64,000 nucleotides of DNA from Selaginella moellendorffii (taxonomy: Eukaryota; Streptophyta; Lycopodiopsida; Selaginellales; Selaginellaceae): NCBI RefSeq assembly GCF_000143415.4, contig NW_003314261.1, positions 2,698,174-2,762,173 of the forward strand. Direction: 5' to 3'. A program made the translations under genes and the position numbers. Numbering within the stretch: position 1 is the first letter of the stretch; each line of letters begins with the position of its first letter. Below are positions 33,786 through 44,294 of the stretch, piece after piece. The notes beneath the pieces were generated by a model. It was not told the DNA's origin. It ran no database searches and saw only the letters and a list, made by a program, of their open reading frames with translations.

Positions 33786-34111
33786 ATGGCGGCGGTGCCT
33801 GCCAAGGGGAGGCGTCGGATCATTCGACTGGGCGTCGAGCACAACAAGAGGATGATTTTCCTCGCGTTGCCGGAAAGCTGGAGCATTCTAGATCTCATGA
33901 AGCGCTTGCATCCCCTCACGGGCGTGCCGCGGCGTCTCCAGAAGCTGATTTTCAGGGGTAGTGTCTTCTTTCTTCTCGTCTTGAATCTGTCGGGGGTTTA
34001 TGCGAATTAGGGGGCGTGTTCACGATGGATCGCCCAGTGTCGCTGGAGCAAGCTGGATTCTTCGATGGATGCAGAATGATCCTGGTGGTGAAGGACTGGA
34101 CAAACGCGTGA
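33786..34111 (+). CDS. Ubiquitin-like domain protein, 90 aa
   Basis: Exons 33786-33957 and 34011-34111 join in frame (91 codons). The protein is almost only a ubiquitin-like fold: a basic start (AKGRRRIIRL), MIFLALPESWSILDLMKRL, LTGVPRRLQKLIFRG and the typical SLEQAGFFDGCRMILVV. There is no C-terminal Gly-Gly, so conjugation is not expected. It is likely an interaction module. The intron is 53 bases with GTAGTG and GAATTAG. The next gene, PPR 2, starts 340 bases downstream on the same strand. Confidence 0.7.
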
Positions 34112-34450
34112 TTCTTTCCGTTTCAAGGCATCGGGGCATTTGTTTTTTCGGCGATGCCTGTGAAGTCGAAGGTATCTATTCTCTCACTTTTCTTTGTTTT
34201 TTTTTTTTTCCTTCCTCTGGAGACTTGATTTCTTTTTCTTTTGCTCCCCGCAGGCTGAGAAAAGTGGCTCCATACGAGGTACGCCATTGCTTTAGCCAGC
34301 AAAGATTTTCCTTTTCTCACGTTTTGGTGAAACAGAGGTATCCCATGCTTGGAACCAGGTCTGGTTTGAGTTTTTTCGAAGCTAGCTGTTCAATATTTCG
34401 ATCAATTTCTCTTTGCTTTTTTTTTCACTAAGAAAAGCTGCTTTGTGTGC
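34112..34450. other. Intergenic region, ubiquitin-like gene to PPR 2
   Basis: T-rich non-coding sequence, including a TTTTTTTTTTTT run near 34197-34208. No gene seen. Confidence 0.55.
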
Positions 34451-35998
34451 ATGGGAAAGCGGCTTATAGATTTGCATCTGAGTTACCTCCGAGAGCACTA
34501 CACCAAGCTGGTACAAGAATGCAAGCACCTCGCAGATGCCAAGCGCCTCCACGCACAGATCATAGACGATGGGCTCGGGGACGACGTGTTTCTCGCGAAC
34601 CATTTGGTCACCATGTATGGGAAGTGCGGGAGCAGTGACGATGCAGCCAGTGTTTTCAGCACGACCTCTCGTCGCAGCATCAGCTGCTGGAACAGGACAA
34701 TCCAGGCCTTTTGTAGATGCGGGGAAACGCAGCGAGCTCGACATTTGTTCGACAAGCTGCCGCGGTTCACGACAGTCGCTTGCGTTATACTCATCAGCGG
34801 ATACGCCCAGAAGAGGCAGCTGCAGGAGGCCAGAGCTATCTTCGACTCGATGAAGGTGGTGGACTCGGTTGCTTGCACAGCTCTCATGGGGGCTTACGGC
34901 AGCAATGGGAATCTGGAGCAGGCCAGGGAGATGTTTGATCGGGATCCAAAGCACGACTTGGTGTCCTGGAACGCGATGGTCGACGTTCTCTCCCGGAACG
35001 GGCATCTGAAAGAAGCTCGCCAGATGCTAGACAGGATGCCAGTGCACGACGTGATCTCGTGGACGGTCATGGTGACGGGGTATGCCCAAGCCGGGCATCT
35101 CCGGGAGGCGAAAGAGCTTTATGACAGGGTCGCGGAGAAGAATGTGGTGACCACCAACGTTATGGTAACAGCCTATGCCCAGCGTGGGGACATGGAAGCC
35201 GCGAAGTTTATCTTTGATGGCATGGAGGAGAAGAGCGAGGTGACTTGGAACGCTATCCTGGAGGGGTATTCGCAGAAGGGAGATTGCGAGGAGGCTATGG
35301 ATATTTTCAAGCTGATTCCCGTCAAGGATGTGGTGCTGTGGACGACCTTGTTCATGGCCTTTGTGCACAAGGGAGACTTGCGTCGAGCCGACGAGATTTT
35401 CACGAAGATGCCCGAGCACGACGTTCCGTCCTGGAACGCTCTCCTCGCGGCATACGCGCAGAAGGGACGGGTGGACGAAGCTCACAGCTTGTTTAGCCGG
35501 ATGGTCTTTAAAGATCTCATCACCTGGAGCGTGATGATCTTCGGGTATTCACAGCAGGGCGACGGGAGGAAAGGCGTGGAGCTTTTCAGGACTCTGGTTC
35601 TCGAGGGATTAGAGCCCGACCACGCATCGTTCACGGGACTTCTCTTCTCATGCAGCCATGCCGGCCAGTTCGAGGAGTGCTTCCAGCACTTCAAGTCGAT
35701 CACTGGTGACTTTGGCCTGGCTCCCAACGAGGACCACTACAACATCTTTGCGGACATCCTCTCGAGATCAGCGCGGCTCGAGGAGGCCGAGGATCTCATC
35801 AAAACCATGCCGTTCGAGCCGGACGAAGTGGCTTGGAAGGCGCTGCTAAACGCTTGCAAGACAAACTCCGACTTGAAGAGGGGACAACGAGCTGCCGAGC
35901 AAGCAGTCGGGCTAGAGCCTCACAAGTCAGCATCCTACTTGTTGCTCTACAGCATCATCCACAATGCCCGCAGCAAAGTTTGCTCATCTCATCAGTGA
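34451..35998 (+). CDS. Pentatricopeptide repeat (PPR) protein 2
   Basis: Single exon; ATG 34451 is two codons inside the open frame, which begins with a non-ATG codon. About 515 residues of tandem, mostly 31-residue S-type PPR units, for example SWNAMVDVLSRNGHLKEARQMLDRMP, after an initial HAQIIDDGLGDDVFLANHLVTMYGKCG block that resembles the first repeats of PLS proteins. It ends with MPFEPDEVAWKALLNAC and ASYLLLYSI, then a short unrelated tail (HNARSKVCSSHQ), so the E domain is cut at nearly the same place as in PPR gene 1. It probably binds organellar RNA. No strong transit peptide. Confidence 0.9.
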   Translation: MGKRLIDLHLSYLREHYTKLVQECKHLADAKRLHAQIIDDGLGDDVFLANHLVTMYGKCGSSDDAASVFSTTSRRSISCWNRTIQAFCRCGETQRARHLFDKLPRFTTVACVILISGYAQKRQLQEARAIFDSMKVVDSVACTALMGAYGSNGNLEQAREMFDRDPKHDLVSWNAMVDVLSRNGHLKEARQMLDRMPVHDVISWTVMVTGYAQAGHLREAKELYDRVAEKNVVTTNVMVTAYAQRGDMEAAKFIFDGMEEKSEVTWNAILEGYSQKGDCEEAMDIFKLIPVKDVVLWTTLFMAFVHKGDLRRADEIFTKMPEHDVPSWNALLAAYAQKGRVDEAHSLFSRMVFKDLITWSVMIFGYSQQGDGRKGVELFRTLVLEGLEPDHASFTGLLFSCSHAGQFEECFQHFKSITGDFGLAPNEDHYNIFADILSRSARLEEAEDLIKTMPFEPDEVAWKALLNACKTNSDLKRGQRAAEQAVGLEPHKSASYLLLYSIIHNARSKVCSSHQ

Positions 35999-36102
35999 CG
36001 GCATCTTGTTAAGACTTCGCAACAGCGTTATAAAACTTACACTCAGCCTTCCCTTTTTTACCAAGAGTCAAGAGTCAACGCCCAAGACTCTAGTTTTGCG
36101 AT

Positions 36103-36245
36103 GGCGCATTAGTCAAACTTCACAACATTTCACATTTGTTATAGGTGAGAGCTTAATATTTGAAGAGATTGAGCTCATTTACAATCACTTCAGGCATCGA
36201 TCTTACCCTTGCACACAAAGTGCCACAAAACTGTTCCTAAATTAT
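36103..36245 (+). repeat. Dispersed repeat, copy 1
   Basis: It shares ATGGCGCATTAGTC, TTGTTATAGGTG, TTGAGCTCATTTAC, TCACTT, AGGCATC and AAAACTGTT in the same order with 62575-62685, with gaps. Both copies are in direct orientation. The family is unknown. Confidence 0.7.
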
Positions 36246-37807
36246 GCTCAGGAAACCTTGATTCGTAAATAGGTAATCTTGTTCCTAAGAAAATTTACCT
36301 GGAATCGTCCACAACACACTGGGTGACAAACTACGCCTCAACTTTGACGGCCTTCAAAAGCTGTTTTACTTTTTCATAGAATGATAAAACATTCATTTGA
36401 ACTTCCATTCCTAGTGCCAGTGCTGTATGAGATGGCCCTACCTACCAAGACGCATCACCCTTGTGGGTCCATTTTTTTCAAATTGCATATTAGCCGTCCT
36501 TCCAATATCTTGATGTTCAGGTGGGATGGTAAAACATGATGCTTAAGACTGAGAAGGGATTCTTGAAGTGCGTGTCCATAGTTCTGAAAGATGAGAAGTA
36601 GACATTGTAGATAGCAATGCTGCTCAATGATGAATTAGCCAAGGAAGTGTTACATAAAGTTAGAAGTGCCATGCTTAACAAAAAACTTAGCTGTGAGAAA
36701 AAATTTCTGGGATTAGACTATTTACAAATAAAAAATATTTAAAATTTATAACATTTTTCATATGTTCTTTTTGTTACATATGAAAAAGACTTACAATATA
36801 AGTTCTATTTGGGTAAATTTTTATATGTTTAAACTTATTGGTAAAACTTTAACAGATTTATATTGTAAATCTAGCATATATTAATCATTTTCATACCATT
36901 TTTGCACATTAGCTAATAACATTTTTTTTAGTATTCTTCATTGTTATTATATAAAAATATTGTTTAGAAATTTGTATCCCCTTTTATATATGACATCAAT
37001 AAAAATTATTATAGAGTTAAAAAAGTTCTTTAATACTCAAAGTAAAACTACATATTAACTGTGGCTAAAATCTGAAAATAAAATCACAAAATAAAACTTA
37101 ATAGAAAATATATATTAATATATAAAAATATATTATCTACAAAGAAAAGAGACTAGGTATGTGGGAATAAGTAATTATAAAATAATTATTCAATTATACA
37201 CTTTTAGACATTTAATACAATATAAAAACTGTAATTATAAAAAATTACCTTCTTATGGATTATGCTAGAACCTATATGAGTTTGAAGTTTACAATCATTG
37301 ACTTCTTCTCTAGATTTATAAGGAAATTATCTTTTAGTAATTTGAAAATTATGAATTTGACTATAATATAATAATATAAAAATCAGTATATTGAAGAGTT
37401 TAATTTAATAGAGTTCTTAACACCAAATTAAATATTTTAAATATAAAGATCTTGTAGAGCTGAACTAAATAATTTTAAGTTTTTATACAGGCATTTATAA
37501 TCCCAGAAATAAAGAAGGAATAATATTTTACTTTATTGGTTTAGTATTTAACTAAAATGATATCTCTAGTAGTATTATTTTTATTTTATAAAAAACATAT
37601 AAGAATCTCAATAACTTATAAAAATTCCAAATATTCAAGTATTAATTAACAAGGTAAATGAAAATTATTGAAAGATTTATGTACTTAATTATAATTCTAG
37701 ATAAGAACGTTTGAAGTTTTAGTGAATGAATATATTATTCATCATTTCTTGGATATGAGATTTTTAAAAAAATATTATAATATTATCATTTAATATCTCA
37801 TTTTAAG

Positions 37808-37975
37808 TGATTGGGATATAGAAATAAGTATATTAATTGGGGTTTAGACCACTTTTTATATACAAGAATGGATGGATAAAATTTAGTCCCAAATGGACAG
37901 TCTATATACTATAGTACTATAATTAGTATATTACCTAGCCAAGGTAATACATGTATATACATATGTATATTTATA
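37808..37975 (+). repeat. AT-rich dispersed repeat, copy 1
   Basis: Shared ordered blocks with 40005-40170: GGGATATA, ATATTA, TATATACAAGAATGGA, ATAGTA, TATAATTAGTA and ACATATGT. The same orientation and similar spacing argue for a true duplicated unit rather than chance AT similarity. Confidence 0.6.
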
Positions 37976-39655
37976 AACCTTACACCATCCTCTTCTTTTG
38001 AAGATGATAATAAGTTAAATGAAATATTTAGACATTTTGTTAAGTGATTATAAACTATTACAAGAATTTAAAAATCCAATAGAATCCTAATGTATTAGTT
38101 GCTACTTTGTGTGCAATTGCTAAATGCTCAAACCAACTATGAAACCATAACTTTGAACAAAAGCAAGAGATTTCAAAAACCACTATAGTCCATAAAATGC
38201 CATTGCAACAAATGATACATCCTAACTTCAAGTCTACTTGTGGATAATCCTTTGAACAACTATTAACTTAGACTTATGGCCTTTAGTTAATATCTAAGAT
38301 CTGTGTTAACTCAGACTTATGACTTCTATCCTTGTTTAACACCACACATGGGAGATTACACTCACTCTATTTATCCTCCACATCCTCATTATCCCCTCCT
38401 AAAAGGAAAAAAAAGTTTTGAAACACTAGTTTTGTTTGGATTGATTATGCTTGTCTTCACTCTACTATCTATATTTAGCCTTATTTCACTATCGCATTCA
38501 TTTGACTACTCTACATTAAAGTTGAATGTGCCATTTGGACTTACTATACTCTCACTCCACGATCTATGTCATTCATCCTCACTCTACCATTATATTCACT
38601 TGTCCTCACTCCATCATTGGGGCCAAACTCCTCCCCATTCCCTTTACCCCCTTCTCCAAAGAAATAAAGTTTAAAGTATCAAAGCAAAAAAGAGAAAATA
38701 AGAAAAATTAAGGAAAAACTATTATAGAAGAAGAAAAAAGTGGATAAAGAAGCATTAGAAAAGTAATTTGTAGTAGTTAGTAATGTAGAAATAAAGAAAT
38801 CAAAAGAAGGACACGTGCTCAAAACTTAGAAAATAAAGAACTTCCTATTATAAAATATTTCGTCCACCACAATAAAAGTTAAATATTCACACCACTCAAC
38901 CTTCTTAACATACAACTCAACATTTGAGATGGGAAAATTAATAGAAATGTCCACATTTTTAAAGGAATATATAAACTTTTTAGCAGTAACAATAATACAA
39001 AGGTTCTTAGTGGCACTCACAATTAAACATATGCATTCATGAAACTCTAACTAAAGTGACTCAATCCTTGGAATAGAGGAATACTCAACACCAAAACTGA
39101 TCAAAAACTTTATTAAAGAAACAAAAACAAGATTCTCAACTTCATGTATATACTTAACATTCAAATTAGTATGAGGAGGATAAAAAACACTCAAATTAAC
39201 ACTAGATTGAGAATGAAAATCATAAAAATTAAACATGATTGATATGCTAGGAAAAGGAAATATTACAAAAGAGGAAGGAACATTAGGAAATGAGAAGGTG
39301 GCTTAAGCCAAAAAAGGTTGGGAAAGAGTAGAAGGTAAAAAAAAAAGATTAAATGGTAGATTAAAAAATTGACACCTATATTGTGAAATGTCCATTTCAT
39401 CTTTAAAGCTATCTCTATAATAATTAAGCTCACTTTAGAATCCATTCAAGTTTATATATATTGTTTTCTCATAAATTTGATCCTCAAACATTCTCCAAGA
39501 ATTGGACTACATCATCCATAATTCACCAATTAGTGTCATTGATCACACTTTATATCAACAGAAATGGTAGAACATTAAGAATAAGACAAGTTATGTAATA
39601 ATGTCTTATGAAAGTTAGAGACACCAATACACCAAAGACAGGCACAACACTAAAA

Positions 39656-39741
39656 AAGTCGCATATTACAACACCAAAAGTTTGATCCAATGGCCACTAA
39701 TAAAGTCACATATTACAACACCAAAAGTTTAATCCAATGGA
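39656..39741 (+). repeat. Tandem pair of 37-base units
   Basis: AGTCGCATATTACAACACC... and AGTCACATATTACAACACC... units, both ending GATCCAATGG or AATCCAATGG, separated by about 12 bases. Confidence 0.8.
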
Positions 39742-40004
39742 ACAACATTAGCAGCCTCAAGTGATATATTCCTTAATTGATGACAATGTGGCATAGTAGG
39801 AAAAGAGAATGTAATGAAGATCAAAAGAAAGAAATACAATGATAATTAAATTTCTAGATTTTGCAAAAAAGCTAATACAAATATAAATTTCCAAGAAGAA
39901 TGAAGAAATAAGAACAAAAAGTAAGATTTTGACCACTAAAGCAAAGCATTGCCAAAATACTTTGCCTTTAGGGATAAATTACAGTGCCACTTTCCTCTAC
40001 CAAT

Positions 40005-40170
40005 GTGAGTGCTTGGGATATAAGAATAAATATATTAGTTAAAGTGTATACTCTTTCTTATATACAAGAATGGACAAACAAAATGGATGGTATATATATT
40101 ATAGTATTATAATTAGTAAGTTAGGGTATATAAATACATATGTTTATTTACAAACATTATATCATATAAT
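40005..40170 (+). repeat. AT-rich dispersed repeat, copy 2
   Basis: Partner of 37808-37975. It is followed by an equally AT-rich stretch that no longer aligns. Confidence 0.6.
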
Positions 40171-41409
40171 TTTAATATATATAATAAAATTTATTTTAAT
40201 CTAAATTCTAGAAATACATGTTCTTTATTACATATATAGAGGATGTATCTTCATATGTAAAAAATTAAAAATTCTAATCTATATTTAAATTCTAGAAAGT
40301 TGTTAAAATTAAAATCCAATTAATAATATATAACATAAATAATGTTATAATATACATTATGAAAGAACTCAATAAAATCCAGCTATTTTATTAATACTTT
40401 TTAATTCTTACATTATATACATTATCTTATTATGTATATAAAAATCTCACTTTTCATCCATTTAAAACTATTATAATAGTAAAAATAAAATAAATAATAT
40501 AAAAATTGTAATACTATTTTTTAAAAATATATTGATTAATTTATTTAGAATATAATGTTAAACAGCTAGTTTTTAATTGTAACATCACAAAAAAAAAAAT
40601 ACAAATTATTAGTTTTATTTTATAAAAATTAGAACATTATAAGTATTTTAATTAAATTAAAATTATTTTAAATTTTGTGTTAGATATTTTTTTTATAATT
40701 AAAATTAAAAACTTAATTAAAAGTATAAAATCTTATTCTTTGAAAATAAATTTTGAAACTTTAAATATATTTCATAAAGCCTCTCTCGCTCTTGAAAGCC
40801 TTGTCAGGCCCGGTTCTGGTTTTGAAGGACATGGACGGCCTGGTGTAGTAGCTCCAATCTTCGCAATTCGAATGGCTGGTACGTGTATCCATCAAAGTTT
40901 TATACAGCAGCCAAACATCAACCCCCTTCTCGTAAGAAAAAGTATAGCTACAATTGTCTTTTATTAAAAATTTGACAAAAACAATATGAAAATAAAAACA
41001 CTTTAGAATAGGTTATATGAAAGATGTTAATCCTTAAATAAAATGTTGGTTGCATTTAAAAATTCACTAGAAATTAATATTATATTCTTAAACAAAAAAT
41101 TTAGATTTGCCAACAAAAAAAATTAAATCTGTTAAAATTAAATTTATCTCATCCAAAATTTTCCTTCTATTTAAATAAATTGGTAAAATATAAATTACAA
41201 CTATTTTGAAATTACACATCTTTTTCGTATTTTGTACTGTGAAAGATAAATCTACATTGTAGAATAGTATGCTGGAAAGAATCCATTAGTGAACCAAATG
41301 AAGCTTCTCAGCCATTAGGAATTAACATACCATATATGCATTGGGAACATCTGGCAAATGTGACAGGGAACGTAGAAGGAGAAACACTGGAGCCAGCAAT
41401 CCTGTTCTT

Positions 41410-43191
41410 TCAGTGCAACACAAGTTCTCGATTGGGGAGGAAATCCATGGAGGACGAAGAAGAGGAAGAAGAAGTTTGTTTTGGATCTTGGGTACCGATT
41501 CCGAGCTCCTTCATCGTCGTCCGGACTCTGGCAACGCCGGCCCAGTCCCCGACCGCGGCATACAAGTTGGAGAGCAAGATGTAAGGTGCCGTTCGTCCGG
41601 GACTTAGTTTTGTGGCGACATCAGCAGCTCTCTCGCCGCGCTTCACGTCCTTGTGACGCACGCACGCATCCAGGAGCGTGATCCAGCCGATGGCATCCGG
41701 CTCGAACGGCATCGAGCAAAGCAGCTCCTCGGCATGGGTGACAAGCCCGGATCGTCCGAGATGGCTGGCCATGCACAGAAAGTGATCATAGACTGGAAGG
41801 ATGCCAAAGTCGGAGGTCATGGACAGGAAGAAGGCGTGGACGCTCTTCGAGTTTCCAGTGTGGCAGCAAGCCGCTAGAACGCTGGTGAGAGTTATCCGGT
41901 TTGGATCCAGGCCATGAAGGAGCATCCGGTGGAAGAGCTCGAGGCCGAGCTTGGCGTGGCCGCTCTGGGCGTGGCCGGAGATTATAACGTTCCAGGCGGG
42001 AACTCCTCGGTGGTCGGGCATCTGGAGAAAGAGCTCCAGGGCGGTGGCAAGCTGCGCGTTCTGGGAGTAGACCGCGATCACTGCGCTCCAGCCAATGAGA
42101 TCTCTCGAGGGCATTCGATCAAAGAGGTCCTTGGAGCCGCCCAAGTTGCCGCTATGCGAGAGCGCGACGAGCAGCGTGGTCCAGGAGACGACGTTCTTGG
42201 CGGGAATGTGCTGGAATAATCTCCGGGCTTGATCAAGATGCCCGGCCTGAGCATATGCCGCGAGCATCGTGTTCCAGGTAACCACGTCTCTCTCCAGCAT
42301 TCCATCAAAGAGGGATTCTGTTTGCTCGAGGCTACCGTACCGGAGATGGGCCGTGAGGAGGAGATTGTACGCCAGCACGTCTGGGTGGCCCATCGCCTCT
42401 AGTACGGACCTCGCCTCGTCCAAATGCCCTAGATTGGCTAATGCGGTGATCATCACGGTCCAGGAGACGGCCGTGCGCGCAGGGATCTTCCGAAATATCG
42501 CCCTCGCGCGATCGATCTCGCCACAGGCTCCGTGCGCCGCGATGATCGATGTCCAGGAGATGACATTCTTGATCGGCAGAGCCGCGAAGAGGAGCTGGGA
42601 TTGTTCTAGGTCCTCGGCGGCGGCGTAGGCCGCGATCATCACGTTCCAGGCCGCGGAGTCCCACTCCGGCAGGAGATCGAACAAGATCCTGGCGTCGCGC
42701 AGCCGATCGTTGTCCGCTAGCGCCGTGAGCATCGCAGTCCAGGCGACGAGGTCTTTCTCCGGCATTTGGTCGAAGAGGCTCGAGGCCTCGGCGATATTTC
42801 GGTCCTGCGCGTTGGCTGTGATCATCGCGGTCCAAGAAGCTGGGGTTCGTTGCCGCATCGTGTCGAAGATCTCTCGCGCCTGGGGGAGCTTGCCGTGACT
42901 CACATAGGCGGAAATCATCGCGGTGCCTGAGAAGGCATTGCCGCGCTGCCCGATCGAATCGAAGACCGCCTTGGCTTCCTCGAGGCATCCACAGCTTCCA
43001 TACATCCGGATGAGGAGATTCTGGAGGAGGATGTCGCCGCCGAAGCCAGCATCGACGATCTGCTCGTGCAAGCGCCTGCCATGGCCGAGATTCTTGGAGC
43101 TGACGCACTGGCGAAGGAGCGTGACGAAGGATGTCCGTTGGTGGTAGCTGGCCCGCGAGATTTCGTTCTGGAGCGATCGAGGCAAGATCAT
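41410..43191 (-). CDS. Pentatricopeptide repeat (PPR) protein 3 with E-type end
   Basis: Intronless ORF of 593 residues on the minus strand. It starts with LLRQCVSSKNLGHGRRLHEQI, then about fifteen PPR units, mostly 31-residue S type, for example SWTAMITANAQDRNIAEASSLFDQMP. The end is fuller than in the other two PPR genes: YILLSNLYAAVGDWAGVARVRTTMKELGI is a complete E1-like helix pair. It is followed by a Ser-rich tail, and there is no DYW domain. E-type PPR proteins act in organellar RNA editing or processing. The ATG is only 49 bases from that of the divergent GET2-like gene. Confidence 0.92.
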   Translation of the reverse strand: MILPRSLQNEISRASYHQRTSFVTLLRQCVSSKNLGHGRRLHEQIVDAGFGGDILLQNLLIRMYGSCGCLEEAKAVFDSIGQRGNAFSGTAMISAYVSHGKLPQAREIFDTMRQRTPASWTAMITANAQDRNIAEASSLFDQMPEKDLVAWTAMLTALADNDRLRDARILFDLLPEWDSAAWNVMIAAYAAAEDLEQSQLLFAALPIKNVISWTSIIAAHGACGEIDRARAIFRKIPARTAVSWTVMITALANLGHLDEARSVLEAMGHPDVLAYNLLLTAHLRYGSLEQTESLFDGMLERDVVTWNTMLAAYAQAGHLDQARRLFQHIPAKNVVSWTTLLVALSHSGNLGGSKDLFDRMPSRDLIGWSAVIAVYSQNAQLATALELFLQMPDHRGVPAWNVIISGHAQSGHAKLGLELFHRMLLHGLDPNRITLTSVLAACCHTGNSKSVHAFFLSMTSDFGILPVYDHFLCMASHLGRSGLVTHAEELLCSMPFEPDAIGWITLLDACVRHKDVKRGERAADVATKLSPGRTAPYILLSNLYAAVGDWAGVARVRTTMKELGIGTQDPKQTSSSSSSSSMDFLPNRELVLH

Positions 43192-43240
43192 ACAGAAGAA
43201 ATTCTTTTAATTCTTGTGTGTTTCTTGTGTAGCCCTAGCT
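43192..43240. promoter_or_regulatory. 49-base gap between divergent start codons
   Basis: The ATG of PPR 3 (minus) and of the GET2-like gene (plus) are 49 bases apart. The gap contains TTTAATTCTTG and an AGCCCTAGCT motif. Leaders or core promoters must therefore overlap the opposite coding sequence. Confidence 0.6.
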
Positions 43241-44152
43241 ATGGCGGAGGCGAGGGAGGCGAGGCGGCAGAGGATTCTTCGCCGCGGCGCTGATCGCTTG
43301 GCTTTCATTACGGGAGAATCCAAATCTCTGGTGCCGGGTGAGTGCCGTCCTTCTCTAGATCATGCTATTCCATTGGGTCCAGCTGAAGATCTTTCCTTTC
43401 TCGTCGTAGATGAGGAGAAAGAGAAGGATTTGACGAAGAAAGAGCTGGTCGAGGATAGACCAGCCAGCTCCTTGGATCGAAAACAAGAAATCGAGGAAGA
43501 TTCTTTAAGCTCCCTGAACGATCAATCCGGTGATCAGCAGCAGCAAGAGCAAAACAAGGATCCTGGAAAGGAAAATGGTGGCAAAGGTTTGGAAGAACTC
43601 GATCTCACGCGAAGACCACCTAGCCAGGATCATCAGCCAGCAGCAGCAAACCCGTCTCCCACGCATTCCTCGCCAAAGTCCGGAGCACCATCGATCTCCC
43701 CATGGAAGGCACTCTCGTCATCGATCGAGTCCTCGAGGCTCGCTCGAGCAATCCTCGCGGTGGCCATCGCCGTGACGGTGGCATTCCAGAGCACGGCGGC
43801 CGAGTGTGGCGGTGGCAAACTGGACGACTACAACCTCTTCGCCGCTATCCAGCCGACGATGCTGCTCTTCACCACCAGCATCGCGCTCGTCGCCGCCCTG
43901 GCGCTGCTAAAATCCAAGAACACCACCACCACCACCACCACCACCACCACCACCACCAAGGAAACGCCGACGATACTTTCTTCGAGGCTTAAGAACAGTG
44001 GTGGCGTGAGAATCCCGGGGATGTGGGGCGACGCCATCGACGCTTTCCTGGCCGCCAGGAGGATCACGGCGGCGCTCTCGGCGGATCTGGGCATTTACGT
44101 GGTGGCGATGGTTTGCGCGATGGCTTGTGCCCGGCCATGGATTTGTCAATAG
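43241..44152 (+). CDS. GET2-like: GET2/CAMLG-like tail-anchored protein receptor subunit
   Basis: Single exon of 303 residues. The N-terminus has the arginine-rich motif ARRQRILRRGADRLAFITGE (7-26), which in GET2/CAMLG and the plant functional equivalent binds the GET3 ATPase carrying tail-anchored proteins. An acidic and Gln-rich linker follows (~50-155), then three membrane segments near 167-186, 205-224 and 284-301. Partner: GET1, in the ER membrane. A (Thr)12 run encoded by an ACC microsatellite lies in the loop after TM2. The assignment rests on the N-terminal motif plus the three-TM topology. The second N-terminal Met (43241) is chosen because the motif follows directly. Confidence 0.8.
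   Translation: MAEAREARRQRILRRGADRLAFITGESKSLVPGECRPSLDHAIPLGPAEDLSFLVVDEEKEKDLTKKELVEDRPASSLDRKQEIEEDSLSSLNDQSGDQQQQEQNKDPGKENGGKGLEELDLTRRPPSQDHQPAAANPSPTHSSPKSGAPSISPWKALSSSIESSRLARAILAVAIAVTVAFQSTAAECGGGKLDDYNLFAAIQPTMLLFTTSIALVAALALLKSKNTTTTTTTTTTTTKETPTILSSRLKNSGGVRIPGMWGDAIDAFLAARRITAALSADLGIYVVAMVCAMACARPWICQ
43921..43959 (+). repeat. (ACC)n microsatellite coding poly-threonine
   Basis: About twelve ACC codons inside the GET2-like gene, in the loop between membrane segments 2 and 3. It is prone to length variation. Confidence 0.9.
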
Positions 44153-44294
44153 AATCCTGTTACGGCTATAATGGTATTATTAGATGCTCTCTTCTCTCTC
44201 TCTTAGCTTTCTCCAAGATCTCGGGCCTGGATTGGTCTCTTTTTGTTGAGGAAAAGAAGGAGAAATTCTCGATCGATTAGGTCGGGCAGATCAG

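Larger units (their letters stand above)
35999..41409. other. AT-rich gene-poor block 2
   Basis: About 5.4 kb with very high AT content. Visible structure: a 36103-36245 segment with a relative at 62575-62685, two copies of a ~165-base segment (about 37808-37975 and 40005-40170), a 37-base tandem pair (about 39656-39741) and an isolated GC-richer patch at 40777-40925. No supported gene or RNA. Confidence 0.6.
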
